Shown: in pieces, positions 1 through 8,003 of the stretch
Position numbering within the stretch: the first letter of the stretch is position 1
Layout of the letters: each line of letters begins with the position of its first letter
Assembly (NCBI GenBank): GCA_013911975.1
Contig: JACESF010000036.1
Location: 1 to 39,822 of the forward strand
Length of the DNA stretch: 39,822 bases
Reading direction: 5' to 3'
Source of the DNA: Hyphomicrobiales bacterium
Lineage (GTDB): Bacteria > Pseudomonadota > Alphaproteobacteria > Rhizobiales > Xanthobacteraceae
The notes under the pieces: model-generated
What the model was told of the DNA's origin: nothing
The model's input: only the letters and a program-made list of their open reading frames with translations
Databases searched by the model: none
Made by a program: the position numbers and the translations under genes

Positions 1-364
1 GCACGAGGCGCGCGAAATCCACGATCTCGGGCGTTGCGGCCGTGAAGGGGGTGGGGCGCAGGAACAAGGAGGGCGGAAAGCGCTCCAGCGTGCCGCGCAC
101 GATGCCGGATGTGTCCTGGGTATCCACCTCGCCGGAGGCGGTGAGCACGATCTCCTCGCCGGGCGCTTCCACGGTGAAGGTGTGGGTGAGGTTTCCGAAC
201 GCGTCCTCGTGGGGATAGAGGCGGCAGTCGGGCTGCACGTCCAGCGACCAGCGCTGCACATATTGGCCGTCATGGTTGCGCGGCGTCACGCGCATGAGCG
301 CGATGGCCGTGCGGGTGCCCGGCTCCAAGGCGTGGACCAGTTCGTGTCGAACCCTAACGCGCAT
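1..364 (-). CDS. Transglutaminase-like protein, N-terminal part (cut by window edge)
   Basis: About 121 N-terminal residues are visible, starting at the ATG at 364 (MRVRVRHELVHALEPG). They match the beta-rich N-terminal domain that precedes the papain-like transglutaminase core in the bacterial transglutaminase-like family; the stretch RLYPHEDAFGN followed by LTHTFTVEAP is typical. The catalytic Cys-His-Asp part lies outside the window, so activity cannot be judged. Two genes on the same strand encode an alpha-E protein and a circularly permuted ATP-grasp protein, the partners usually found with this family. The family is proposed to take part in peptide or amide-bond chemistry, but the substrate is not known. 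Family assignment is from the domain plus context. The 203-nt gap to the upstream gene is unusually long for this cluster. Confidence 0.8.
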   Translation of the reverse strand, partial: MRVRVRHELVHALEPGTRTAIALMRVTPRNHDGQYVQRWSLDVQPDCRLYPHEDAFGNLTHTFTVEAPGEEIVLTASGEVDTQDTSGIVRGTLERFPPSLFLRPTPFTAATPEIVDFARLV

Positions 365-567
365 CGCTTCCTCGTTCCCCGGCACGCCCGTGGCGGGCGC
401 GGCGATGGTCCGGCCTTCCGCCGATCGGCGGGCCCGGATCCTTCCGGCTTAGGGCCGCCGACGGGCGGACGCAACCGCCCGCGCGTCGCGCCCGTCCGCC
501 GGGCCTCGGCGCAGCCCCGGCACCGAACCGAACCGCCGGAGGGGCGTGGCCCCCCGGCCGGAGCGGC
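365..567 (-). other. Gene-free spacer with GC-rich hairpins
   Basis: This 203-nt spacer separates the alpha-E gene from the transglutaminase gene on the same strand. It holds a perfect 14-bp palindrome at 418-431 (CCGCCGATCGGCGG) and a stem-loop with 7-bp arms at 462-468 and 475-481. No T-run follows on the minus strand, so a classical terminator is not supported. The hairpins could lower read-through or stabilise mRNA ends. I see no credible gene in it. Confidence 0.4.
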
Positions 568-1518
568 TCAGATCAGGTATTGCTCGGTGATCTCGGCGCC
601 GAGCTTGTTGTTGTCCGAGATGAAGTCCGAGATGAATTCGTGCAGCCCGGTGTGGAACACGTCCTCGATGGACTGGTTGGTGAGCCGCGCCCGGATGGAG
701 CGGGCGAGCCGCTGGGACGGCCCCTGCCGCCCATAGGCGTCGGCGATGTCGTCCAGCGCGTTGGCGAGGTTCTCGTAGCAGCTCGCCAGCGAGCGCGGCA
801 TGGCCCGGTTCAGGATCAGCAGGTCCGCCACCAGCCAGGGCTTCACCGAATCCCGGTAGACCCAGTGGAAGGCGGTGAGCGCGGACACCGAGCGCAGGAT
901 CGAGGCCCATTGGAAATAGTCCAGCGGCCCGCCCACCTTCTCCTCGTCCGGCAGCAGCACGTGATACTTCACGTCGAGGATGCGGGCGGTGTTGTCCGCC
1001 CGCTCCACATGCACGCCGGTGCGCGCGAACCAGAAGGCGTCGTTGCGCAGCATGGTGCGGTGCATGGCGCCGTCGAAGCGCAGCGACGTCTCCTTCACGA
1101 AGGCGAGGAAGCGCGTCAGCTCCTCACGAGTGAGGGCCCGGTCCGGGAAGCCGCGCAGCTCGATCCAGGAGGAGTTGATCGCGTCCCACATCTCCGAGGT
1201 GAGCGCGGTGCGCACCGAGCGGGCATTGGTGCGCCCCACCTCGAAGCAGTTGCGGATGGAGGTGGGGTTCTCCGGGTCGAGGGCGAGGAAGGAGACCACG
1301 TTCTCCTCGGTCGCGTTCTCGATGGGGCCGTGCTTCTCGACGAAGGCGTCCGCGCATCCGGCGGTCAGCAGCACCGAACTCCACTCGTTGGTGGAGCCGC
1401 CATAGGTGACCGGGAGATAGGAGAGGCGCTGCGCCACGTCGAGGATGCGGGCGAGGCAGTCCGCCCGCTCCACATAGCGGGCCAGCCAGTAGATGTTGTC
1501 GGCGGTACGGGAGAGCAT
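568..1518 (-). CDS. Alpha-E domain protein
   Basis: The protein has 316 residues, usual for the all-helical alpha-E (DUF403) family. It opens with the family hallmark MLSRTADNIYWLARYVERAD and is rich in predicted helices throughout; no signal peptide or membrane segment is seen. The biochemical role of alpha-E proteins is not established. They are nearly always encoded between a circularly permuted ATP-grasp protein and a transglutaminase-like protein, as here, and a role in a shared peptide-forming or peptide-modifying pathway has been proposed from that context. The gap to the upstream ATP-grasp gene is only 51 nt, which suggests co-transcription. The ATG at 1518 begins exactly at the family motif, so the start is secure. 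Confidence 0.9.
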   Translation of the reverse strand: MLSRTADNIYWLARYVERADCLARILDVAQRLSYLPVTYGGSTNEWSSVLLTAGCADAFVEKHGPIENATEENVVSFLALDPENPTSIRNCFEVGRTNARSVRTALTSEMWDAINSSWIELRGFPDRALTREELTRFLAFVKETSLRFDGAMHRTMLRNDAFWFARTGVHVERADNTARILDVKYHVLLPDEEKVGGPLDYFQWASILRSVSALTAFHWVYRDSVKPWLVADLLILNRAMPRSLASCYENLANALDDIADAYGRQGPSQRLARSIRARLTNQSIEDVFHTGLHEFISDFISDNNKLGAEITEQYLI

Positions 1519-1569
1519 TGGGGGGCTCGTCTGTCCAATGTCGGGTTGCGGCGCGCGGGCGCGCCGGGC

Positions 1570-2985
1570 TCAGGCGTCGAGGACCCAGGTGTCCTTGGTG
1601 CCGCCGCCTTGGCTGGAATTCACCACCAGGGACCCTTCCTTCATGGCCACGCGGGTGAGGCCGCCGGGCACGATGCGCACGCGGTCGGAGCCCGAGAGGA
1701 TGAAGGGGCGCAGGTCCACGTGGCGGGGCGCCACGCCCTCCTCCACCAGGGTGGGGCAGGTGGAGAGGGCCAGGGTCGGCTGGGCGATGAAATTGTCGGG
1801 ATCGTGCTTGAGCTTGGCGCGGAACACCTCGATCTGCGCCTTGTCCGACTTCGGGCCCACCAGCATGCCGTAGCCGCCGGAGCCGTGCACTTCCTTCACC
1901 ACCAGCTCCTCCAGGTGGTCGAGCACGTATTTCAGGTGCTCGGGCTCCCGGCAGCGCCAGGTCGGTACGTTGGGCAGGATGGGCTCCTCGCCCAGGTAGA
2001 AGCGGATGATGTCGGGCATGTAGGAATAGACCGCCTTGTCGTCGGCGACGCCCGTTCCCACGGCATTGGTGAGGGTGACGTTCCCCGCCTGGTAGGCGCT
2101 CATGAGGCCCGGCACGCCCAGCACGCTGTCGGGGCGGAAGGCGAGGGGGTCGAGGAAGTCGTCGTCGAGGCGGCGGTAGATCACGTCCACGCGCTTGGGC
2201 CCCTCGGTGGTGCGCATGTACACCACATTGTCCTTCACGAAGAGGTCGCGCCCCTCCACGAGGTCCACGCCCAGCTTGTCGGCGAGGAAGGAGTGCTCGT
2301 AATAGGCGGAATTGTAGATGCCGGGGGTCAGGATCGCCACGTTCGGCTCCGACCCGCCGCGGGGTGAGAGCGATTTCAGCGTCGCCAGCAGGTCGTCGGC
2401 GTATTTGTCCACCGGCGCCACCTTGTGCATGGAGAACAGCTCCGGGAACAGGCGGAGCATGATCTCCCGGTTCTCCAGCATGTAGGAGACGCCGGACGGC
2501 GTGCGGGCATTGTCCTCCAGCACGTAGAAGGTGTCGGGATCGGTGCGCACAATGTCGATGCCGGCGATGTGCACGTAGAGGTCGTGCGGAACGCGCTGGC
2601 CGTTCATCTCCGGCCGGAAGGCGGGATTCTTGTAGACGAGGTCTTCCGGCACGATGCCCGCGCGCAGCACGTCGCGCTTGGAATAGACGTCCTTGATATA
2701 GAGGTTCAGCGCCTTCACGCGCTGTTCGAGACCCTTGGAGAGGCCCACCCATTCCTTGTTGGTGATGATGCGCGGGACGATGTCGAAGGGAATGAGCCGT
2801 TCCTGGGAATTCTGCTCCCCGTACACGGCGAAGGTGATGCCGATGCGTCGGAAGATGAACTCCGCCTCCTTGCGGCGCTGGTTCAGCACGTCGCGGGGCA
2901 CCTTGTCGAGCCACGCGGAAAGGGTTTCGTAGGCGGGACGGGTCGCGCCGTCCTCTCCACTCATCTCGTCAAAAATACGCCGCAT
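1570..2985 (-). CDS. Circularly permuted type 2 ATP-grasp protein
   Basis: 471 residues starting MRRIFDEMSGEDG. The family-typical N-terminus (FDEM, then RPAYETLSAWLDKVP) and the C-terminal ending VNSSQGGGTKDTWVLDA identify a circularly permuted ATP-grasp protein. ATP-grasp enzymes join an activated carboxylate to an amine or similar nucleophile; the glycine-rich stretch ELVVKEVHGSGGYGMLVGP resembles the phosphate-binding region. An upstream TTG-type extension of 14 residues is possible, but the ATG at 2985 has a GGAG at good distance and matches family starts. It is the first gene of a minus-strand cluster with the alpha-E and transglutaminase-like genes. The likely role is ATP-dependent ligation in an uncharacterised peptide pathway; the substrate cannot be read from sequence. 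Confidence 0.88.
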   Translation of the reverse strand: MRRIFDEMSGEDGATRPAYETLSAWLDKVPRDVLNQRRKEAEFIFRRIGITFAVYGEQNSQERLIPFDIVPRIITNKEWVGLSKGLEQRVKALNLYIKDVYSKRDVLRAGIVPEDLVYKNPAFRPEMNGQRVPHDLYVHIAGIDIVRTDPDTFYVLEDNARTPSGVSYMLENREIMLRLFPELFSMHKVAPVDKYADDLLATLKSLSPRGGSEPNVAILTPGIYNSAYYEHSFLADKLGVDLVEGRDLFVKDNVVYMRTTEGPKRVDVIYRRLDDDFLDPLAFRPDSVLGVPGLMSAYQAGNVTLTNAVGTGVADDKAVYSYMPDIIRFYLGEEPILPNVPTWRCREPEHLKYVLDHLEELVVKEVHGSGGYGMLVGPKSDKAQIEVFRAKLKHDPDNFIAQPTLALSTCPTLVEEGVAPRHVDLRPFILSGSDRVRIVPGGLTRVAMKEGSLVVNSSQGGGTKDTWVLDA

Positions 2986-3118
2986 CGGGACTGCCACTCC
3001 GCTTCGCCTCAGCCTATGTACAAACATCGTGCCAAGGAAAGAGGAAACCGTGGGTTTCGCGCCTACGCGCGAACCGCACCGGTGAAGCTGAACAAAAGCT
3101 GGGCAGTCGGGACGTAGG

Positions 3119-3135
3119 TGCCCGTGTACCGGGCA
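3119..3135 (+). promoter_or_regulatory. Small stem-loop abutting a ribosome binding site
   Basis: TGCCCG and CGGGCA form a 6-bp stem around a 5-nt loop (TGTAC). It ends at the base before the Shine-Dalgarno sequence AGGAG of the molybdopterin-binding protein gene starting at 3147. It may influence ribosome access, but it could also be chance in GC-rich DNA. Confidence 0.3.
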
Positions 3136-3146
3136 AGGAGAAGGTC

Positions 3147-3884
3147 ATGAGTGAGGCAGAAGGCACGCAACCTGTCACGGCGGCACTTCTGGTGATCGGC
3201 GACGAGATTCTCTCGGGTCGGACCAAGGACAAGAATATCGGCCATATCGCCGAGCGCCTCACGGAGATCGGCGTCGATCTCAAGCAGGTGCGCGTGGTGC
3301 CGGACGAGGAGGACGAGATCGTCGAGGCGCTGAACGCGCTGCGCGCGCGCTTCGACTACGTCTTCACCACCGGCGGCATCGGCCCCACCCATGACGACAT
3401 CACCGCCGACGCGGTGGCCAAGGCGTTCGGGGTCTCCATCGACGTGGACCCGCGCGCCCGCGCCATGCTGCTGGAATACATTCCCGAGGCCGACCTCAAT
3501 CCGGCGCGCCTGCGCATGGCGCGCATCCCCGCCGGGGCGGACCTGATCGCCAACGCCGTCTCCAAGGCGCCGGGCTTCCGGATCGGCAACGTGCATGTGA
3601 TGGCGGGCGTGCCGCGCATCATGCACGCCATGCTGGAGGCCATCATCCCCACCTTGCGCACCGGCACGCCCATGCTGTCCCGCACCGTGCTCGCCAATGC
3701 CAAGGAAGGCGACATTGCCACCGCGCTCGCGGAGATCGCGCACCAGTTCCCCGATACGGTGATCGGCTCCTATCCCTTCATGAGCGACAGCGGGCCGAAC
3801 ACCAACATCGTGGTGCGCTCCCGCTCGCCGGAGCGCCTGGACCAGGTGAGCGCCCTGGTGGAGGCCATGGTCGCCCGGCATTAG
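3147..3884 (+). CDS. MoaB/CinA-type molybdopterin-binding protein
   Basis: 245 residues carrying one MoaB/Mog-like domain. Visible motifs are LLVIGDEILSGRTKDKN near the N-terminus, the glycine-rich FTTGGIGPTHDDITADAVAKAF, and VMAGVPRIM. It matches the N-terminal half of CinA (competence/damage-inducible protein A); the C-terminal nicotinamide-mononucleotide deamidase domain of full CinA is absent, as in many alphaproteobacterial short forms. Proteins of this fold bind molybdopterin, or act as ADP-ribose pyrophosphatase in the CinA branch, so two roles are possible. The next gene on the same strand is a molybdenum hydroxylase, which favours, but does not prove, a cofactor-related job. The ATG is preceded by a strong AAGGAGAAGG. 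The protein should be cytoplasmic. Confidence 0.85.
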   Translation: MSEAEGTQPVTAALLVIGDEILSGRTKDKNIGHIAERLTEIGVDLKQVRVVPDEEDEIVEALNALRARFDYVFTTGGIGPTHDDITADAVAKAFGVSIDVDPRARAMLLEYIPEADLNPARLRMARIPAGADLIANAVSKAPGFRIGNVHVMAGVPRIMHAMLEAIIPTLRTGTPMLSRTVLANAKEGDIATALAEIAHQFPDTVIGSYPFMSDSGPNTNIVVRSRSPERLDQVSALVEAMVARH

Positions 3885-3937
3885 GGCCGGATCGCCATTC
3901 AGATCGATGGATGGCTGCCAGCCCCTCGGGGCCGTCT

Positions 3938-3958
3938 TGGCCGGGACGAGCCCGGCCA
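3938..3958 (+). repeat. Diverged member of the dispersed palindromic repeat
   Basis: TGGCCGGG, loop ACGAG, CCCGGCCA make a perfect 8-bp stem 53 nt after the stop of the molybdopterin-binding protein gene. The surrounding sequence (GATGGATGGCTGCCAG before it, CCGGCATGACG after it) resembles half of the 95-bp repeats at 12107 and 12303. No T-run follows, so it is better read as a degenerate repeat copy than as an intrinsic terminator, though it may still slow polymerase. Confidence 0.45.
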
Positions 3959-4143
3959 GGACGCGTCCGGCATGACGCCGCGTTGTGAAAAGAACCGTCT
4001 CGCCCGCGTGAATGTCGATCCGCCCCGGACCGGCCCCGTCCCGGGGAAGACGCCGTGCCCGGCATTGCGTGTTCGCCCCTGCGGGCCCAGATGAAAGGCA
4101 GCCTTCCCCGTCCCGCCGGACCCGTCCGGCGCCAGGAGCCGCC

Positions 4144-6453
4144 ATGAACAGCCCGAAATTCGGCCGCGCCCAGCCCTTCACGCGCATCGAGGACCCGGCG
4201 CTGCTCACCGGCACCGGGCGATTCGTGGCCGACGCGGCGGCGGTGGCGGGCGCGGCGGCGGCATTCGTGGTCCGCTCGCCCCATGCCCATGCCGGCTTCG
4301 CCTTCGCCAATCTGGACGCGGTGCGCGCCTTGCCGGGCGTGCGACTGGTGCTGACCCATGACGATGTGGCGCAGGCGGGCGATCTGCCGCTGGGCGCCGT
4401 CGTGCCCGTGGTGGGCGAGGCGCGCATGTGGAAGCCGCACCGGCCCATCCTGCCCCGCGACACGGCGCGCCATGTGGGCGACCCGCTGGCCTTCATCGTC
4501 GCCGACACGATCGAGGCGGCCCGCGACGCCGCCGAGGCCATGGAGATCGACTGGGAGCCGCGCGAGGTGGTGGCGGACATGGAGGATGCCCTCGCCGAGA
4601 GCGCGCCGCCGGTCTGGCCCGAGCGCGGCCACAACCGCGCCTTCACCAGCGAGGTGGGCGATGCGGGCGCCGTGGACGCCGCCTTCGCCCGCGCCGAACG
4701 GGTGGTGCGCCTGCGGCTCGTCAACAACCGGGTGGTCACCAATTACCTGGAGCCGCGCGGCGTCCTGGCGGAAGTGGAGGAGAGCGGGCGCGTCCGGCTC
4801 ACCCTGGGCAGCCAGGGCAGCCACCGCCTGCGCGACGCGGTGGTGAAGATGCTCCACTGGACCCGCGACGACCTGCGGGTGGTGACGCCGGACGTGGGCG
4901 GCGGCTTCGGCACCAAGATGTTCCCCTTCGCCGAATATCCTCTGGCCGCCCTGGCGGCGCGGCGGCTCGGCGGGCCGGTCGCCTGGATCTGCGAGCGCAA
5001 CGAGCATTTCCAGGCGGACAGCCACGGGCGCGACAACATCACCACGGCGGAGCTGGCCCTCGACGGGACGGGGCGGTTCCTCGCCCTCAGGGTGGAGACG
5101 CTGGCGAACATGGGCGCCTACCTCTCCTTCTACGGCCCGTTCGTGCCGGTGGGCGGGGCGCGCATGCTGCCGGGGGTCTATGACATCCCCGCCTTCCATG
5201 CCCGCATCCACGGCGTGTTCACCCACACCGTGCCGGTGGACGCCTATCGCGGCGCGGGGCGGCCGGAGGCGGCCTATGTGATCGAGCGCCTCGTGGATGC
5301 CGCCGCCCGCGAGACCGGCATCGCGCCGGAGGAATTGCGGCGGCGCAATTTTGTCCCCCCGTCCGCCATGCCGTACCAGACCGCGTCCGGCCGCCTCTAT
5401 GACAGCGGCGAGTTCGACGGCCACATGACGCGGGCGCTCCAGGCCGCCGACCATGGGGGATTTCCCGCCCGGGCCGAGGCGGCGCGGGCGCAGGGGCGGC
5501 TGCTGGGCTTTGGCTTCGCCACCTATATCGAGGCATGCGGCGGCGGCTCGCCCGAGCCCGCCTTCCTCCGCCTGGAGACGGACGGGCGGGTGCGCATCAA
5601 GATCGGGTCCCAGGCGAGCGGGCAGGGACACAAGACCGCCTATGCCCATCTCGCCGCCGCCCATCTGCGCGTGCCGCTGGAGCAGGTGGAGGTGCTCCAG
5701 GGCGATACGGACGACCTGGAGGAAGGCCACGGCACCGGCGGCTCGCGCTCCATTCCCGTGGGCGGGGCGGCCGTTGCGGGCGCGGCGCGCCGCCTCGCGG
5801 AGAAGCTGCGCGACCTCGCGGCCGACGCCCTGGAGGCCGACCCCGCCGACATGGAGCTGGTGGACGGCGGCGCCGAGGTGGCGGGCACCGACCGGCGCCT
5901 GTCGTTCGCCGAACTGGCGGCCCTGCCGCAGGCGAGCGAGGAGCGGGTGAGCGCGCAGGACGCCTTCACCCCGGCCGAGGCCACCTATCCCAACGGAACC
6001 CATGCCTGCGAGGTGGAGATCGATCCCGGCACCGGCGAGGTGCGGCTGACGCGCTACGTGGTGGTGGACGATTTCGGCGCGGTGGTCACGCCCGCTTTGC
6101 TGGAAGGGCAGGTGCAGGGCGGCGTGGTGCAGGGCATCGGGCAGGCGCTGCTGGAGCGCACCGTGTTCGACGGGGACGGCCAGCTCCTCACCGCCAGCTT
6201 CATGGACTATGCGCTGCCCCGCGCCCTCGACGTGCCGCCGCTGCATTTCGAGATGCGCAACGTGCCCTGCGCCACCAATCCGCTGGGGGTGAAGGGGGCG
6301 GGCGAGGCGGGGGCCATCGGCTCCTGCCCGGCGGTGATGAATGCCGTGGTGGACGCGCTGTGGCGCGGCTACGGCATCGCCCATCTGGACATGCCCGCGA
6401 CACCGGCCGCCGTGTTCGCGGCCATCGCCCAAGCGGAGGCGGGCGGCGCATAG
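4144..6453 (+). CDS. Form II CoxL-like molybdenum hydroxylase, large subunit
   Basis: 769 residues, matching the molybdopterin-binding large subunit of the xanthine dehydrogenase/CO dehydrogenase family. The active-site loop AYRGAGR at residues 367-373 is the form II signature; genuine CO dehydrogenases of form I carry AYRCSFR. The catalytic glutamate is present in GVKGAGEAGAIG (Glu721). Other family stretches are DVGGGFGTKMFPFAEYPLAA and GSQASGQGHKTAYAHLAAA. The enzyme should hydroxylate a small organic substrate with water as oxygen donor, passing electrons to FeS and FAD partners. No coxS-like or coxM-like gene lies beside it, so it is an orphan subunit here. Start is the ATG at 4144 behind AGGAG, which matches the family N-terminus FGRAQPFTRIEDPALLTGTG. 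Substrate unknown. Confidence 0.9.
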   Translation: MNSPKFGRAQPFTRIEDPALLTGTGRFVADAAAVAGAAAAFVVRSPHAHAGFAFANLDAVRALPGVRLVLTHDDVAQAGDLPLGAVVPVVGEARMWKPHRPILPRDTARHVGDPLAFIVADTIEAARDAAEAMEIDWEPREVVADMEDALAESAPPVWPERGHNRAFTSEVGDAGAVDAAFARAERVVRLRLVNNRVVTNYLEPRGVLAEVEESGRVRLTLGSQGSHRLRDAVVKMLHWTRDDLRVVTPDVGGGFGTKMFPFAEYPLAALAARRLGGPVAWICERNEHFQADSHGRDNITTAELALDGTGRFLALRVETLANMGAYLSFYGPFVPVGGARMLPGVYDIPAFHARIHGVFTHTVPVDAYRGAGRPEAAYVIERLVDAAARETGIAPEELRRRNFVPPSAMPYQTASGRLYDSGEFDGHMTRALQAADHGGFPARAEAARAQGRLLGFGFATYIEACGGGSPEPAFLRLETDGRVRIKIGSQASGQGHKTAYAHLAAAHLRVPLEQVEVLQGDTDDLEEGHGTGGSRSIPVGGAAVAGAARRLAEKLRDLAADALEADPADMELVDGGAEVAGTDRRLSFAELAALPQASEERVSAQDAFTPAEATYPNGTHACEVEIDPGTGEVRLTRYVVVDDFGAVVTPALLEGQVQGGVVQGIGQALLERTVFDGDGQLLTASFMDYALPRALDVPPLHFEMRNVPCATNPLGVKGAGEAGAIGSCPAVMNAVVDALWRGYGIAHLDMPATPAAVFAAIAQAEAGGA

Positions 6454-6518
6454 CGGCTCCCGAAAGACACGCCCGCAGCCTTTCATCGCTCTTCGCGCAA
6501 GCGTGAAGCGGGCGGACC

Positions 6519-6543
6519 TAGCCGTTACGTAAGGTGACGGCTA
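6519..6543. promoter_or_regulatory. Inverted repeat upstream of the cytochrome c gene
   Basis: TAGCCGTTAC and GTGACGGCTA are inverted copies with one mismatch in ten, separated by GTAAG. The element lies 34 nt before the cytochrome c start and 65 nt after the CoxL-like stop. No T-run follows closely, so an operator or 5' untranslated stem-loop is more likely than a terminator. No regulator can be named from the sequence. Confidence 0.4.
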
Positions 6544-6577
6544 AGTCAGGGCTATTGTCCTTGTTTGGAGTTGATTC

Positions 6578-7003
6578 ATGCGCGCTTTCCTTGTCGCCGG
6601 TCTTCTCGTTCCCCTCGTCGCGGGCGTCGCGTTCGCCCAGTCCGACGTCATCAAGCAGCGCAAGGCTCTGATGGACGCCCTCGGTGATCAGACCAAGGCG
6701 GGCGCGGCGATCCTGAAGGGCGAGCAGCCCTATGACGCGGCCAAGGCGGCGGCGATCTTCAAGGCCTATACGGACGCGGCCAAGTTCAACACCCTGTTCC
6801 CCGCCGGTTCCGACAAGGGCGACACCAAGGCCGCCCCGGCCATCTGGAGCGACCGGGCCGGCTTCGATGCGGAGATGGCGAAGTTCAACGCCGCCGTGCA
6901 GCAGGGGCTACCCACTATCGGCACCGAATCGGGCTTCAAGAGCGCCTTCATGTCGGTGGCCGCCACCTGCCGCACCTGCCACAGCACCTACCAGTCGCGC
7001 TGA
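6578..7003 (+). CDS. Class II cytochrome c (c'/c556 type), periplasmic
   Basis: 141 residues with a Sec signal peptide (MRAFLVAGLLVPLVAGVAFA, cleavage after about residue 20). The single haem-binding motif CRTCH sits almost at the C-terminus (131-135), as in four-helix-bundle class II cytochromes. A methionine near the mature N-terminus (KQRKALMDALG, Met32) is placed where cytochrome c556 has its axial ligand, so low-spin c556 is plausible; pentacoordinate c' cannot be excluded. A GGAG precedes the ATG, and an excellent terminator follows at 7028-7051. A b-type cytochrome gene is convergent with it; such pairs are common, and the two may exchange electrons. It could serve in electron transfer or in NO/oxidative stress handling. 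Confidence 0.9.
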   Translation: MRAFLVAGLLVPLVAGVAFAQSDVIKQRKALMDALGDQTKAGAAILKGEQPYDAAKAAAIFKAYTDAAKFNTLFPAGSDKGDTKAAPAIWSDRAGFDAEMAKFNAAVQQGLPTIGTESGFKSAFMSVAATCRTCHSTYQSR

Positions 7004-7027
7004 TCGGCGCCGCATTCTTCCGAACGA

Positions 7028-7051
7028 GGGCCGGGGCAACCCGGCCCTTTT
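7028..7051 (+). terminator. Rho-independent terminator of the cytochrome c gene
   Basis: GGGCCGGG (7028-7035), loop GCAA and CCCGGCCC (7040-7047) form a perfect 8-bp GC stem capped by a GNRA-type tetraloop, followed by TTTT. It lies 25 nt after the stop and in the narrow gap before the convergent cytochrome b gene, so it also protects that gene from antisense read-through. Confidence 0.85.
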
Positions 7052-7056
7052 CAGTT

Positions 7057-7731
7057 TCAGGCGGCGGACAGGCCCCAGGCGGCGCCCGCCGCGAGCGCGA
7101 ACAGGATGAGCGCCCGCCACCACGGCACGATGCGCGGCGCGGCGATGGCGGCGGGCAGGCGCTTCACCCCCGTCACCATGGGCCGCACCAAATCATGCCG
7201 CTTCACCGCCGCATAGGCGAGGACGGCGAGCACGTGCAGCACCACGGCGCCGAGGATCAGGTTGAAGTTGAGGACGTGCCAGCCGGTGATGCGCTCCGAC
7301 AGGTCGGACCCCACCAGGAAGGCGAGCGGGCCGTCGGTGAAGATGCCGTCGGTGGAGAACAGGCCGGACGCCACCTGGAAGACCAGCAGCGCCAGCATGG
7401 CCACCACCATGAGGCCGCCGGCCGCGTTGTGGCCCACCTCGGTGTCGGGCTCGCGCCGGGTGAAGTGGGCGAGGTGGCCGAGGGCGGCGAAGGGCGACTT
7501 CACGAAGCGCGCGAAGCGGGCCGTGTCGCTGCCCACCACGCCCCAGGCGAGGCGGAACAGGAGCAGCGCGATGATCGCGTAGCCGCAGCGGAAGTGCCAG
7601 TCGATCCAGCCGTTCTCGGCCGTCACGTAGGCGCCGGCGACCAGCGCCACCAGCGTCCAGTGGAACAGCCGCGTCGGCCCGTCCCACACTTTCACCAAAC
7701 GCGTCTTCCGCGGATCACCGCTCGCCATCAT
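7057..7731 (-). CDS. Cytochrome b561-type (b/b6 domain) membrane protein
   Basis: 224 residues from the ATG at 7731; a second ATG at 7728 has slightly better spacing from GGAGG and may be the true start. Four hydrophobic helices are evident. Histidines in or beside them are placed for two b-haems: TRLFHWTLVALVAGAYVT, WIDWHFRCGYAIIALLLFRL, ITGWHVLNFNLILG and AVVLHVLAVLAY. The family (cytochrome b561, as in hydrogenase b subunits) relays electrons between the quinone pool and periplasmic donors or acceptors. It ends convergently against the class II cytochrome c gene, a likely redox partner. A basic, soluble N-terminus precedes helix 1. Assignment to the superfamily is firm; the partner and direction of electron flow are inferred. 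Confidence 0.87.
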   Translation of the reverse strand: MMASGDPRKTRLVKVWDGPTRLFHWTLVALVAGAYVTAENGWIDWHFRCGYAIIALLLFRLAWGVVGSDTARFARFVKSPFAALGHLAHFTRREPDTEVGHNAAGGLMVVAMLALLVFQVASGLFSTDGIFTDGPLAFLVGSDLSERITGWHVLNFNLILGAVVLHVLAVLAYAAVKRHDLVRPMVTGVKRLPAAIAAPRIVPWWRALILFALAAGAAWGLSAA

Positions 7732-8003
7732 GCCCTCCGTCGTCACGTGGCATTCATGCCAGGGGAAGGCGGAAGCGCAAGCGGTGGTGCGCTGCACAAA
7801 CGCGCGAGCGGCCGTGCGCGCCGGCAGGCGGCGCGGCTGCGCAAACCCTTAAAAAAACGTGAAGATTGCAACATTCTGTAAGGCTTTCGGCGCTGCTCCC
7901 CGCAAACGGGACGGCTCGCGCAAAGCGTATTCCGATGTTGCATGACTCCGCATCGCGAAGGCGCGCTATAGGGGGCGCAGCCGCCCCGTGCGACGAAAGA
8001 CCA

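Noticed and set aside
4144..6453. True aerobic CO dehydrogenase large subunit
   Set aside because: The active-site loop is AYRGAGR, not the form I AYRCSFR, and the small and medium subunits are missing.
3778..6486. A 902-codon minus-strand frame opposite the CoxL-like gene
   Set aside because: Antisense shadow of the molybdenum hydroxylase with biased composition and no domain.
7867..7942. TGCAACAT and ATGTTGCA inverted 60 nt apart upstream of the EamA gene
   Set aside because: Perfect 8-bp arms but a long gap and no other promoter sign; could easily be chance.
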